Source: Physocladia obscura
Lineage: Eukaryota; Chytridiomycota; Chytridiomycetes; Chytridiales; Chytriomycetaceae
Assembly (NCBI GenBank): GCA_027596945.1
Contig: JADGJH010000122.1
Location: forward strand, 1-29,370
Direction of reading: 5' to 3'
DNA: 29,370 nt
The translations under genes were made by a program, and so were the position numbers. Positions 10,954 through 21,566 of this stretch are shown here, in pieces (the first letter of the stretch is position 1; each line of letters begins with the position of its first letter). A model generated the notes under the pieces. It was not told the DNA's origin. It saw only the letters and a list, made by a program, of their open reading frames with translations, and did not search any database.

Positions 10954-13344
10954 ATCTAACGGTAACAATCCAGTCTGATTGGTCGTTGTATTTAATCCAG
11001 TGCACCAGCCATCGTCGTATTGCTTCGTCACTTTCACTTTATCGCCAACTCGCAATTCAATTTCGTCACGGTTTTCAGGGTCAAAGTCTTCAATAACTTC
11101 ATAAATATCCGATTGCGGTGCAACTGCAGCAGCTACTGGTGCAACCGAATTAGCTCCGTATGAAAAATCGGCATCATAAATCGACGACATGCGTTGCTTC
11201 TGCAACTTTTTTCCGTCGGGTTTAACAGGTTTCTGTTGTCCAGTTGCAAACGCCGACAAACAATCTAACGGTAACAATCCTGTTTGGTTTGTTGATGTGT
11301 TTAATCCAGTGCACCAGCCATCATCGTACTGCTTCGTCACTTTAACTTTATCACCAACGCGTAACTCAATCTCGTCGCCGTTTTCAGGGTCAAAGTCTTC
11401 AATAACATCATACACATCTGATGCCGGCGCAGCCGCAGCAGCTGCCGGTGCAACCGAATTAGATCCGTATGAAAAATCGGCATCGTAAATCGACGACATG
11501 CGCTGCTTCTGCAACTTTTTTCCGTCGGCTTTAACAGGTTTCTGCTGTCCAGTCGCAAACTCAAATAAGCAATCCAGCGGCAAAAGTCCAGATTGATTGG
11601 TGGCCAAGTTGAGTCCCGTGCACCATCCGTCGTCATATTTCTTTGTAACTTTAACTTTGTCACCTACACGCAACTCAATTTCGTCGCCATTTTCAGGGTC
11701 AAAGTCTTCAACTACATCGAATGTGTCAGAAGCAGGTGCTGGGGCACCAACAACGGCGGCGGCAGGTAGTTTTTGCTGTTGCTGTTGACCTGGGAATTTT
11801 GGGGTAGCGGAGGAACCCATCAAACTGGAGTTACGGACGTCATGCTTCTTGACTGATCGATCCACGCAGTCAAGTGGGAAAAGTCCGGATTGATTTGTTA
11901 CTTTGTTTGTTCCAAAGCCCCACCCGTCGTCGTATTCTTCTTTCACGAGAATTGGATCGCCAACACCTAGAGAAGAGTTAATAAAAATATGTGCTCAAAA
12001 ATTTAGAAAACTGTTATGAAAAATTTTTCTGTTCTTCTTTGAGATAACTTACGAAGTTCCATTTCATCCGATTGAGAAGGATCAAAGTCTTTAATAACAT
12101 TAAGGATATTTTCTCCAACTTTTGCGCCGCCGCCAGTGTTGATATTTTTATTATTGTTAACGCTCTTGTTACCCATTGGCATTGGAATCACCACTGGTGG
12201 CGGTTGAATCGGTTGCTGATTCCAAGATTGTAATTGCTGTCCCACAGGAGGACCATATAAACTTGATACACGCTTATGAAAGCCAGAATCTTGTTTTTGC
12301 CCGCCTTGAATGAATGGATCCAAGTCAATGCCCTCTAAAAGATCAAGAGGAAACTGTCCCTCCAAGCCAGTTCTGAGAGAAAAATATAAAACACAACCGC
12401 GACAAAAAAACAACAAAAAAAAAACAGACCTAGTGTTCAATCCATAACCCCACCCATCATCATATCTGTGCTTCACAACAACGCGATCTCCCGCAAACGT
12501 CTGCAATTCATCAGGCTGCTGTGGCTTATAATTAAATTTCGAAACATACGTGTCCTTCTGCATTTTGGAAGGGGGCGTCGATTTTCCAATCGGCGCTGGT
12601 TGCATTTTGCTCATCGCCATATCCCCATACTGGTCGTTTCCAGTTTTGCCGTATGCTTCATCGAGTGAAAGCGTCTTCTTTTTGCGAAAGCAAAAGCAGT
12701 ATACGCAGATTGCAATAATAATGAGGGCACCAGCGCCTGCGCCTGCGTATATGTATATCATGTTGCTTGAACTCGTTGAAGAGCTGGAGGAATTGGAAGA
12801 TGCGGAGTTTGATGAAGTTGAGGCGGAGGTGGATGCAACCGTCGATCCACTCCCAGATGATGAGCTGGTCGATTGAGCTGCAGCAGAAGTGGTAGCGACT
12901 CGAAAAGCGGTGCAGCACGAATCACCGGTTGTATCAGTGCTGCAAAAACTCTGGGCTTGTGTGGCTGTGGTAAACCCTGTGAGAATAACAATGACAGAAG
13001 TGCCACAAATAAGCAAAGGAGATTGAAATTATATTTTAAAAACACACCGCAATTGTTTGCTTCAGCAGCTTCACCAACAATACACGTCGAACTGGACGAC
13101 AATGACGAAGACAGTTGGGTTAAATACGTGACGTAATTAGTAGCGGCCGTGTTCTCTCCATTCGGGCAATATGCAGTGTTTGCAAAAACGGCATTCCATG
13201 CGTTGGTGAATTTTGTGACGGTGGATTGACATACTGGGAGAATCGTGCCAGCAGGATTACATGGCGTTGCAGTATCCGTGTTGCCGATACCAAACCCAAC
13301 AAGTTCGATACATAGTGCTGTTGCCTGATAACGCAATCCTGTAC
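10954..13344. repeat. Second copy of the 2391-bp direct duplication
   Basis: Counterpart of 8553-10943 at offset 2401. Its left edge is the gap. At 13344 the match ends only because the first copy runs out of sequence. This end-to-end containment on both sides of a gap is the pattern expected from two contigs that overlap but were not merged. Confidence 0.85.
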
Positions 13345-13729
13345 CATCCCTGTTTAGTTTTGTATATGCCATGTGTGTATGTGTGTATATGTGTGTTATG
13401 AATACAGATCCCAAAATAGAAGTTTAATTAAACAATTACCAGCCAGGGCAGTTGTAATATGAGCCAACCATTGCGGCGCCAAAGTCGCTAGGGTTAGTCG
13501 TGTCATCTGAAGAAGCGGCAGTAACGTATGCGTCGAACGACGTGACGTCTGTAATGCTGCTAGTAGTAATGTATGCACTATAACCTACCGTAGTTTACAA
13601 GAGTTAAATTGCATTAGCATTCATTCAGACGGAGACATTAATTAAGCCGTAGGAGCCAATTGAATACTCACTGGCAAAATCTGGGCAGAGTGCGCTGCCC
13701 GTCAGAGGTAAGCAGTAAGGCGTTGTCAT
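10954..13729 (-). CDS. Gene C, right contig copy (3' truncated): 5' part with ectodomain
   Basis: Minus strand, from the ATG at 13729. Exons: 13729-13672, 13584-13440, 13349-13048, 12976-12430, 12372-12053 and 11966 down to the gap. Phases are 1, 2, 1, 2, 1 and all agree. The first exon encodes MTTPYCLPLTGSALCPDFA, so the protein starts four residues before the conserved C-PLTGS-C motif, with no signal peptide. Twelve ectodomain Cys are present, including W-DGTGLRYQATALC and the closing CC pair. A Ser-rich stalk leads to a membrane helix at about 241-265 and a basic stop. SH3-1 lies at about 312-370, with its intron inside NTR|T as in gene B. SH3-2 lies at about 438-495, with its intron before GD as in genes A and E. 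Three further modules follow before the Ns, and no stop interrupts them here. This is probably the same gene as the left copy. Confidence 0.85.
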
Positions 13730-14001
13730 TCTTACAAACAAGAAGCTTTCAAAAGATTTCTTGTTTCAACTTTTTGATCAAGCCAAGACTCTTTGATTCA
13801 AAATTCCATGTAATTAACAGCCAAACCAATTATAAAATTTGATTCTTTTAATGCTCTCTATTACTTTTCTTTTGATCACAATAAACCCCGACTCCAGCCC
13901 AGGAAAAAAAAAAGACAAGGGAAAAAATGCTTGTAAAAAAGAGAAATACGTTTTGAAAAAAAAACAGCAAGGGAGGGCTGTAGAAAGTTAAGACGGTACT
14001 T

Positions 14002-16137
14002 TCAATTGTAGTAGACAGAATCCGTGTTGTTTCCATAATACACTGAATTAGTGTACACAGATTCCGCTCCATACATTGATGACACACGATTATTATATGT
14101 CTTTTTGCCTTGAGCGTCATATTGCTGTGCTCCATCAAATCCTTGAAGACAATCTAACGGGAATAGCCCTTCTTTGTTGATTGCCAAGTTCTTTCCTTGC
14201 GCCCATCTGTTCAATAATGAAATTAATAATGAATTTCATTAATATAAAAAAAGTAGTCAACTTTACCCATCATCATATTGGTGTTTTAATTCAACTTTAT
14301 CTCCTGCGCGTAGTTCAACTTCATCATCTTGTTCAGGTGTAAAATCGTAAACAACTTCATGGATGTTATTTTCACTACTGACGCCGCCTGGCACATAAAC
14401 GGAATCAGTGCCATATTCTGATTGCGGATAATACATTGAATCGGTGTTATTGCCGCCACCAGGTGCATAGTAAGAATCAGTATTATTGCCGCCATCATAG
14501 TATGAATCAGTATTGTTTCCACCAGGTGCATAGTACGAATCGGTATTGTTTCCACTGGCATAATAAGACTCGGTATTATTTCCACCATCATAATAAGATT
14601 CAGTATTGTTGTTTCCACTTGGGCCATACATTGATGAAACACGGTTGTTGCGATTACCATCATTGTACCCTTGAGGGCCGCTTTGGAATCTATCTAGAAT
14701 ATCAAGAGGAAATGCTCCCTCCTTCTTTGTTCTCGTATTGAATCCGTAGCCCCAGCCATCTAATTTCCATTCGATTCGGTTGAAATTGAAAAAATTTCAT
14801 TAGGAAAAATCACCAAATACAAAAAACATACCGTCGTATTCAACTTTCAAGATGATCTTATCGCCAACCATGGTACTAAGTTCATCACTAATACTGGCAG
14901 TGTAATCGTAAACGGCCTGACAAACATCTGATTGTTGCTGTTGGTTTCTTCCTGACATACCAACGGAGGGTGAGTTGGAAAAACCCATTGGGGCCGCACT
15001 CTTATTGAAGTTTTGAGTGTCTGTGTCCATTTCGTAGACCGTAGTGGCGGCTTTCTGCCGTCTCTTTCTCCAACAGCAGAATGCTATTAGGGCAATGACG
15101 ATGAGGAGTGCACCACCGCCCGCGCCGGCAATAATGGGAATTGGGAGAGAGGTGGATGAAGATGACGTGGCAGCAGTGGATGTCGAAGATGATACGGTGG
15201 AGGTGGTGGCTAAAGCCGTGTTAGTGCTTGAGGCAATGGTGGTTGTGGTGATACTGGTGGTGGTGGTGGTAGAGACGGCTGAAATAAAAGATGAGCAGCA
15301 CGACTCAGTTGCGACAGTCGTGGTTGCGCAAAACGCAGTGGCTTCAACAGCAGTCTCGAAGCCTACGACAGTCAATTGCCAGAATATCATTGGTTATTAC
15401 AATACGGTTAATAAAAAGAAAGCTGAAAGTACCGCAGTTTGCCGCGTCGACGGCCATGGATACGGTGCAAGTGGCAGCGTCGGTAGACATGTCAACTTCA
15501 ACGCCCTATTTCAAAGTATTTATTAAAATTGATTCAATACTTGATAATTGGATGCAACACCAACCTGGTACTCCGACGAAAGATCTATGGAGACTTGGGC
15601 CTCACCGTTGGGACAGAAGGCCGGGCTGGAGAGAGTTGTTGTCCACGAAGTCTCGAACTTGGAAAAGGTTGACAAACACAGCGGAAAAACGGTGCCGGCC
15701 GCAGTGCAAGCGGCCGAAGCGCCAGTAGCAACGACACCAATGCCCGATGCAATAAGATATGCGCAGTTGGAGGAACTACAATAAGAATCAGTATTGAAGT
15801 AACAGTGTCACAAGGAACGGATGACGGTTAACGGACACGAACCGGTAGTATCGCAACCCCGTGCCATCCCAGTTTGTGCAGTCATAGCCACCGGCCGATC
15901 GCACGGCGGCACCAAATGAATTCGTGTCGTTGGCCGTGTCAAATGCGTTGGCGAGGTACGCATCGAGAGACGCAGCATCAGTCACGCTGCCTGACAGTGT
16001 CGACGGAATGAACACATTGTACGCTGGATCATCAAATATCAAACATCCACCAAGCCATCGCAAAGGTGAAGGCAGCACAAACCAGCAAAATCCGAACACT
16101 GCGCTGATCCCGTCAATGGAAAGCACAGTGTCGTCAT
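14002..16137 (-). CDS. Gene D: 12-Cys ectodomain, single-TM, two-SH3 protein with Tyr-rich repeats
   Basis: Seven exons on the minus strand: 16137-16083, 16023-15843, 15775-15565, 15505-15433, 15362-14832, 14759-14267 and 14206-14002, giving 582 residues. Phases 1, 2, 0, 1, 1, 2 close exactly. It begins MTTLCFPLTGSAQCSDFA, four residues before the first Cys. All 12 Cys positions of the family are present, and NWDGTGLRYY matches the family motif. A Thr/Ser stalk is followed by a membrane helix at about 247-271 (LPIPIIAGAGGGALLIVIAL) and WRKRRQK. SH3-1 lies at about 320-378 and SH3-2 at about 482-540, each followed by RVSSMYG. Between them, residues 399-473 hold at least six repeats of GNNT(D/E)SYY, and the C-terminus ends in NTDSVYYN. 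Four ectodomain introns are present; the first and the NCG one coincide with gene C. Function unknown. Confidence 0.87.
14392..14616 (-). repeat. In-frame repeats encoding GNNT(D/E)SYY
   Basis: Within gene D, units of 8-11 codons repeat at least six times and drift into SMYY and GTDSVYV. The repeats sit on the cytoplasmic side of the predicted membrane helix. Each unit has a Tyr pair after an acidic residue and Ser. The same T-D-S-x-Y theme closes genes A and D. Confidence 0.85.
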
Positions 16138-17111
16138 CTCTCTCTCAATTTGGCCAAATTAACAACAAATGATATTTGATCAAAATCTTTCAACAACTTC
16201 GCAAACTATTCCAACTTTCAACACACATCCTCTAAAATTTACTCTGGCACCAAGTCATTCTCGTGCTTGCTAATTATTTTTTCGTACAACGTCCTGCATT
16301 TTTTTATTTAATCCTTTTGTATTTCTGACTTGATGAGGTGAAATCTCAAGCCCAAGGCACAATATTACATGCAATCTTGGGGCTTCTAGTTTATATTAAA
16401 GCGGTTAATAATTCCGCGAGTAAATTTTTTTTGAGAAATTGATTTCAGCATTACATCAAATCAAATGCTAGAAAAATAGTCGTTTTAATCTAGACATGAG
16501 AGACTTTGTGAAATATCTGGATTTGCCATTGAAAATAGACACATGATGTTGCTGCATTATGAAAACTTCTTGTTTTCAAAGCTGATTGTGAAGACACTTT
16601 GTTATGGATCTTTAATAATGATGTCAAAAAAAGATTAGATTATTTTAACGCAGTAAAATATTGTAGCAGCATCAAATTCTTTAAATTACCAAAATACTTG
16701 ATTCAGTAGGTCAAAGGTCAAAGTGTAAATATATAATATAATGTTTGGCAAATTCTGTCAGTGTTAGTACATAACTTCATCTGTGCTGTGTTTGCAGAAC
16801 TATGAAATGTGTTGCTGCAGTTTGCTGTCAACTTCAGTCAAATGTTAGCCCAAACCTACTTCCTCATGTGCATCTGATTTTTGTTAAGTAATTGTTTTCT
16901 TCTGCTGCAGTTTTGTTCGATTATCCAATTGGTATAATGGTATGCTAATTCAGAAAAAGCTTGATAAATGTTCTTTTCAATCAATAATTGCTGAAATTCT
17001 TCGAAATATTTGGGGTTAAATGACACCAATTTTTAATTTTTTGTTTTCAATTATTTTTTGTGGTGCATTTGGTATTGGTAATGCTATTTTTTTATTTAAA
17101 TTTTTTACCTA
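16138..17111. other. Intergenic DNA, no gene seen
   Basis: AT-rich DNA between the start of gene D and the left end of the transposon. The first few hundred bases presumably contain the gene D promoter. I found no open frame with a recognisable domain and no RNA gene. Confidence 0.5.
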
Positions 17112-17112
17112 C

Positions 17113-17158
17113 GAGTGCACAATCTTTTCCGTGCAAACCAATTTTTTCGTGTAACAAA
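17113..17158 (+). repeat. Left terminal inverted repeat of the transposon
   Basis: It begins gagtgcacaatcttttccgt and runs inward to gtaacaaa. Its reverse complement matches 18761-18806 at about 41 of 46 positions. Confidence 0.88.
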
Positions 17159-17221
17159 AAAAAAAAGTACAATCATTATTTGCGACACTGTTTTTGATCC
17201 TTATCAGCCAAATGATCCCTC

Positions 17222-18744
17222 TTTCATTCTGCAATTTCGTTTTGCTTCTTTTCTGATGCCTCTTTAAGCTCCTTTTTTCTCTCTTTCTCCTGTTCCATTT
17301 TTTTTTTGTTAAGCTTTAAGCAATCCTTCACCAGAATAAACTTTCGATTCATCAAACACTCGTTTTGCCTTAATCTTTACTTTCTTTATGCCTGAGCCAT
17401 TATTCTTATTCAGAATAAACTCTTTAATTGCCTTTACCGATTTATCTGTATTATCTTGAATTACAAAATCTTTTACAACATTACCGCTTACACAATCCAA
17501 AATTTTTTTTACATCAAAAAGAAACAACCCAACTTTTTACCAAAAAACAACAACAACAGATTTCAAAATATCTGCATGGATACAGCAATTTTTAATAGCT
17601 CTGAACCAAGTTTGCCTCTTGGTCCAGATGAAAATGCAACTCTTTGATGAAAATTTGCAGAAATTTTTCATTTTAAAACAGCAAAATAAAAACTGTCCAG
17701 CGGCTGTAGAAAATGGGCTGTATTTGCAAGAAAATAAAACAATTAGATGTTTTTGTGTGACAAAGTTTTAGGGCCTCAAAAGTCTGGTGAGTTCCAAGAT
17801 TGTCCATTAGAGCCAGGTGTTAAGCCTGGATGGGCTTGAGACCAAACATCCAAGAACTTTTCAAGTATTGGAATCCATTGTTTTTCAGTAAGATATCTAT
17901 TTTTACTAAAGGCAAAGTATACTGGCACATCACCGCGCCGAGTTTTCTTTGCAGGTTCAAAACCAAAATCAAATTTTTCGAAATCAAACAGCATGATTAT
18001 GAAATCCACAATATATTCACCTGCAGCAGAAATAAAAGGAATCATGCTTGCATAGTGGCTACGCTCACCAACATTAATATTTGGTCTTTCAATAGTATTG
18101 GTAACAATGTAAGTTTGTTGTGAATTGTCATTTTCAAGTTTGATTCGCACTTCATCAATATTGATGATATTTGAAGCTGTTAAGTGCTCTGCTGTAATCC
18201 AATTTTCGAAATGTTTAACCCATAGCTCACACTCTGAAAAGGTAAGTGGACCAATTCATGCAGCGCTCAAATACTTTGCAGCTTGCTGTGAAATTTGATT
18301 TTTGTGCCGACTCATGAATCCCACAAACCAACCATCAGGATTCCATTCAACAGCCCTATACTGTTTGGCATGATATTGATAAATAAAATCTAAGGAATCT
18401 GTGCAACGCAGAGGGTGGGGCACATTGCTTGTATAACAAATAAAGTCACAAAAAGAATCTCTATGATCGGCAAATGTTTGTCAACCATCCAGTCTGTCTT
18501 TGTGTTCCAGACTACGCTGATACAATTCTCTGGCCTGTCCAAAGGATAGATGATGTGTTTCGGCAACTTCATGAATAGCCTCAGAATGAGATGCTGTTGT
18601 TGGTAACAGGTTAGTAATTTCACTGAAAATTTGTCTCCGAGCTGCACGATCAAGGCCAGATTTCGGATCTGACAGCATTTTAATGCTCTTTTTATGTCTA
18701 TTTGGTGGTATTGATGTATTTGAGAGAGTTTCAATTTTAATGGT
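17222..18744 (-). pseudogene. DDE_1 (pogo/Tigger-like) transposase, multiply disrupted
   Basis: One minus-strand frame runs from 18744 through TGA codons at 18483-18481 and 18258-18256 to 17776, then on to about 17690. It shows an N-terminal helix-rich region (SFGQARELYQRSLEHKDRL), a catalytic-type NIDE at 18162-18151, FISAAGE, and the family hallmark ANTAHFLQPLD near 17700-17735. The C-terminal part, VGLFLFDVKKILDCVSG (17309-17527), resembles the GLxPFDPxxVL segment of the family but lies in another frame. A Lys/Glu-rich tail (MEQEKERKK) follows in yet another frame down to 17222. At least four stops and two frameshifts disable it. TGA ends the real genes A, C and D here, so the TGAs are not reassigned codons. 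Confidence 0.82.
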
Positions 18745-18760
18745 TCAAAATGTGTTTTTA

Positions 18761-18806
18761 TTTGTTGCACGGAAAAAATTGTTTGCATGGAAAAGATTGT
18801 GCACTC
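18761..18806 (-). repeat. Right terminal inverted repeat of the transposon
   Basis: It ends aaaagattgtgcactc, the mirror of the left end. The transposase frame opens just inside it at 18744. Confidence 0.88.
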
Positions 18807-18808
18807 TT

Positions 18809-20912
18809 TAATCTTTTCACCCAGCAAGAAAGTAACTGCTCCCAATTTTGGCACCAGCATCATTTTCAAACCAATCCCGAGCAATCTAGCAATCAACACT
18901 GCCAATAATCTTTAACAATAAAGAAACAACAATCAGAAAAAAAGCAAACCCAACTCCTTCAACTTTCCTCTCCACTTGAACTGAAGAGTTAAGATCTGCT
19001 TGTTTCCTGTCAGATATTTTTTTTGAATTTGAGTTGTTTTCAGTGCTTTGATTTGCAATGCATTTAAAATGACAAAAATGCCAGAGAGAAATTTTCAATG
19101 CAATATGAATGCATTTCACATATTTTTTATGCACTAATATTTATTGATGTTATTTCTAAGCCAATTGTAATAGCTGAAAATACTTTGCATGCAAACATTA
19201 ATAAAAAATATTCTCTTCTTTTTTTCCAACTAAACTCAGCATCTGCTACCTACTATACTGGTTTTAAAATAACTTTTTTCATTTAAAATGAAAGAAGAGT
19301 TTTCAATGCAATAAATTTATTATTTATAAGATTTAAAAAACATATATCCTAAAGTTCTTGCAAATTTTGAACTTTACAAATTTGTTGTTTATATGTATAT
19401 TCTATTATCTTTGATTTTTTTAAATTTTTTTTTTGTCAAAGTTAAGTCATTAAACCTTCCAACAAATGACATCCCAAATTTTAACAGACAGTGCCATGCA
19501 TGATTGCCCACTGCCACTCATTGTTGTTTGCCTCTACTTGCTGCTGTGTGCTATTGTTGCTCACTGCTGTCATGAGTTTTGAAGTCTACTTCCAAATTAA
19601 ATTGGGTCTCCAGTTTTGCCCTTTGATCTGCCTCACAATGCAACTGTCCTTTGTTCCAGCCATATCTTTGTTGTAAACAAACAAAAAAAAGGGTACCTAT
19701 TAAACAGGTGTACCTCCTCCAAAACTTACTAATCTTGTTTCTCTCTCATCAGACTTACTCTGGGGAAAATAAACAATTTAAGGTAACTCTGAAAAGAATC
19801 ACTCAAAATGGCTTGGGAAGGCATGAATGTATTTTCAAATAAATGTACATTTATTGGTCATTTCCATCCTAATTCTTTCTCTTCATATATCTTATCCAAA
19901 CGTCATTTACTATTATCACTATTCTCTTCCTCTTATGGCCAAAAAGTTGAAAATTGATGTTGTGTTTTTATCAAATTAAAAAACTGCTTCTTAATTTTTT
20001 AAATGAAATAATATTTTGTGTAACAGAAATGTCTGTCAGACAAATTTTAAATTATTATCAGGAATTTTCATAAATTTAAAATATTCAAAGAATAAAGAAA
20101 TAAGAATTTTTGCTAAAATTCCTTATCATACACAATCATAAATGGAGATTGCGGCAGGGGGTTGCATTGTGGTCATTGCTAACATTATAATGCCTTGTCA
20201 GAAATTGTCAGATATAGATATGTCTTTTAATGAGTTGCACTTGTTTCCTGATGTAGTTTCTTTGAATACAACACAAGTTGTAAAGCTTTCCTTTCAATCT
20301 CAAAGGCCTCATGCTCAGTCTCAAAATATTCTCTCCCTTCCATCAGTTTTATTATTTTATCAAATTGAGTTGATGTCTTCTTAACCTCTGTATCTTTTGA
20401 TATATTCCCACCACATGCTGATGAAAACTTTAACAAGGCAATTTGAGTTGACTCACAGTGTTGTGGAATATATTGTTTCAAAGAAGACAATCATTGTTGA
20501 ATTGATACAGTTTCAAAAGCAACCTGACAACATACCAAATTCAGAGATACATCGAAAACATATTTATTGCCATCAATAGTGTTATGCAGTTTTGGAATTT
20601 AAATGTAAGGAAGAATTTCTTTGTTTGTTTTTTTAATCAATTTCTTTTTGAGCTAAACACACTTGAGTCTTTCTGAATTCCAAAAATACTATTCGAAATA
20701 TAAATGAAAAGCAAATTTTTGTGCCAAATACAGTCTGATATTGTTCACCAAGTTACTTAAATTAATTCAAGTTTTTTTTCTATACTATTCCTATCTTATA
20801 AAGTTTATTTTATCAAATAAAGTCATTTATTATTTTTATAGAAGCTTTTCTTTTCTTTCTTTTTTCGGTTGAAAAACGATTTGTTCCTCTCCAATTTCTT
20901 TGATTGCTTTCT
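18809..20912. other. AT-rich intergenic DNA, no convincing gene
   Basis: About 2.1 kb of AT-rich DNA between the transposon and the PEBP gene. A frame over 20227-20490 (minus, 87 codons, Lys/Glu/Gln-rich) has no ATG start and no domain I recognise; it could be a relic. A short sequence ending in tttcaatgcaata recurs at about 19092-19104 and 19301-19313, each time about 30-40 bases after catttaaaatga. The part at 20090-20156 recurs at 28835-28901 and is listed separately. Confidence 0.5.
20090..20156. repeat. Dispersed repeat, copy 1
   Basis: About 67 bp starting gaataaagaaataagaattt and including ccttatcatacacaat. It closely resembles 28835-28901 in the same orientation. Both copies sit in gene-poor AT-rich DNA, suggesting the end of a decayed mobile element. 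Confidence 0.7.
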
Positions 20913-21566
20913 TCATTTTCTTTCAGCAATACCAATCCAATTTCCCCATCCCACAACCTTTCCCTCACAGTCCTTTGCTAACTCTTCCCTCTTTGCGGGT
21001 AACCGCATTTTGCCTAACGGTGCATTCAACGCCACTATCTGATAGAAATATCTGCTTGACTCATCAGCTCTACAAATTAAAGCAAAAAACTTCAATTACC
21101 GATGTGGGCCATGTCCCCTCAATGGCCTCGGCGCGCCATATACAGCCCCTGTCAACGTTTGCGCATACTGAAGGCCTCCCTTCAGCTCCCCCTTCTGACC
21201 ACGTACTCTCTCTAAATCGCTTTGGGTGATTTCTATCTTGTTTGTCGGAATGTGGTAAACTGCTCCATGCAAGGCAGGAGTTGAGCCAAGTGGCGCGTCT
21301 GCGTCTTCAACCACAAGAACATATTCCACCACATCAGATGCGTTAATTGTTGGCGGAAGAGTCCATGTGAGTGTGGGGAAAAGGCCGTCTCCATCTTCAG
21401 TGTAGTTTATTTCGAATGTGGATAGGGACGGACCACAGTCTGGAGAGGTGACAAGGATGGTTGGAGTAGGGTAGGCTGCGAATGCTGGACCATTGATGAA
21501 GAGTTTTGCGTCTAATCCTCTGCTGTTTTTGACCCAGCGGGCAATTGTTCGTTCCAATGCGTCCAT
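20913..21566 (-). CDS. PEBP-family protein (phosphatidylethanolamine-binding protein-like)
   Basis: Two exons on the minus strand: 21566-21100 and 21051-20913, giving 201 residues and a TGA stop. I chose the ATG at 21566 (context ACAAAAATGG), starting MDALERTIARWV; an ATG at 21764 in the same frame would add 66 residues unlike the family. The family's ligand-pocket motifs are in order: EDADAPLG, then LHGAVYHIP, LKGG, YGAPRPLRGHGPHR, and after the 48-bp intron YFYQIVALNAPLG, ending GWGNWIGIAERK. The intron falls between Arg and Tyr of the GPHRYF block. PEBP proteins are small cytosolic proteins that bind anionic ligands or phospholipid head groups and often regulate kinases or proteases; the specific role here is unknown. 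Sequence style fits the fungal YbhB-like branch. It shares no visible function with the SH3 genes around it. Confidence 0.9.

Larger units (their letters stand above)
17112..18808 (-). mobile_element. Degenerate pogo/Tc1-type DNA transposon with 46-bp TIRs
   Basis: About 1.7 kb bounded by terminal inverted repeats at 17113-17158 and 18761-18806. Aligned without gaps, about 41 of 46 positions agree; the outermost 18 bases (gagtgcacaatcttttcc) are identical up to one base from the next difference. TA dinucleotides stand next to both ends (17110-17111 and 18809-18810), fitting a TA target-site duplication, although the exact end is ambiguous by a base or so. The interior is a broken DDE_1-type transposase read on the minus strand. 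The element is probably immobile by itself. Confidence 0.85.

Noticed and set aside
10357..11946. Long open frame crossing the N gap
   Set aside because: It fuses an SH3 module to an ectodomain segment through ten unknown bases; both sides belong to one gene in the opposite order.
7355..12053. Regular repeats as a CRISPR-like array
   Set aside because: The repeats are about 309-bp coding SH3 modules in a eukaryotic gene.
14392..14616. NNT sequons as N-glycosylation sites
   Set aside because: They lie after the membrane helix and its basic stop, on the predicted cytoplasmic side.
16918..16990. tRNA-like D-arm (ggtataatggta)
   Set aside because: No T-arm (TTCGA-type loop) at the right distance and no matching acceptor stem.
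18256..18483. In-frame TGA codons as a sign of TGA reassignment
   Set aside because: Genes A, C, D and PEBP end in TGA; the transposase also has frameshifts and other stops.
18390..18905. 171-codon minus-strand open frame
   Set aside because: It overlaps the transposase in a different frame, crosses the inverted repeat and has no recognisable motif.
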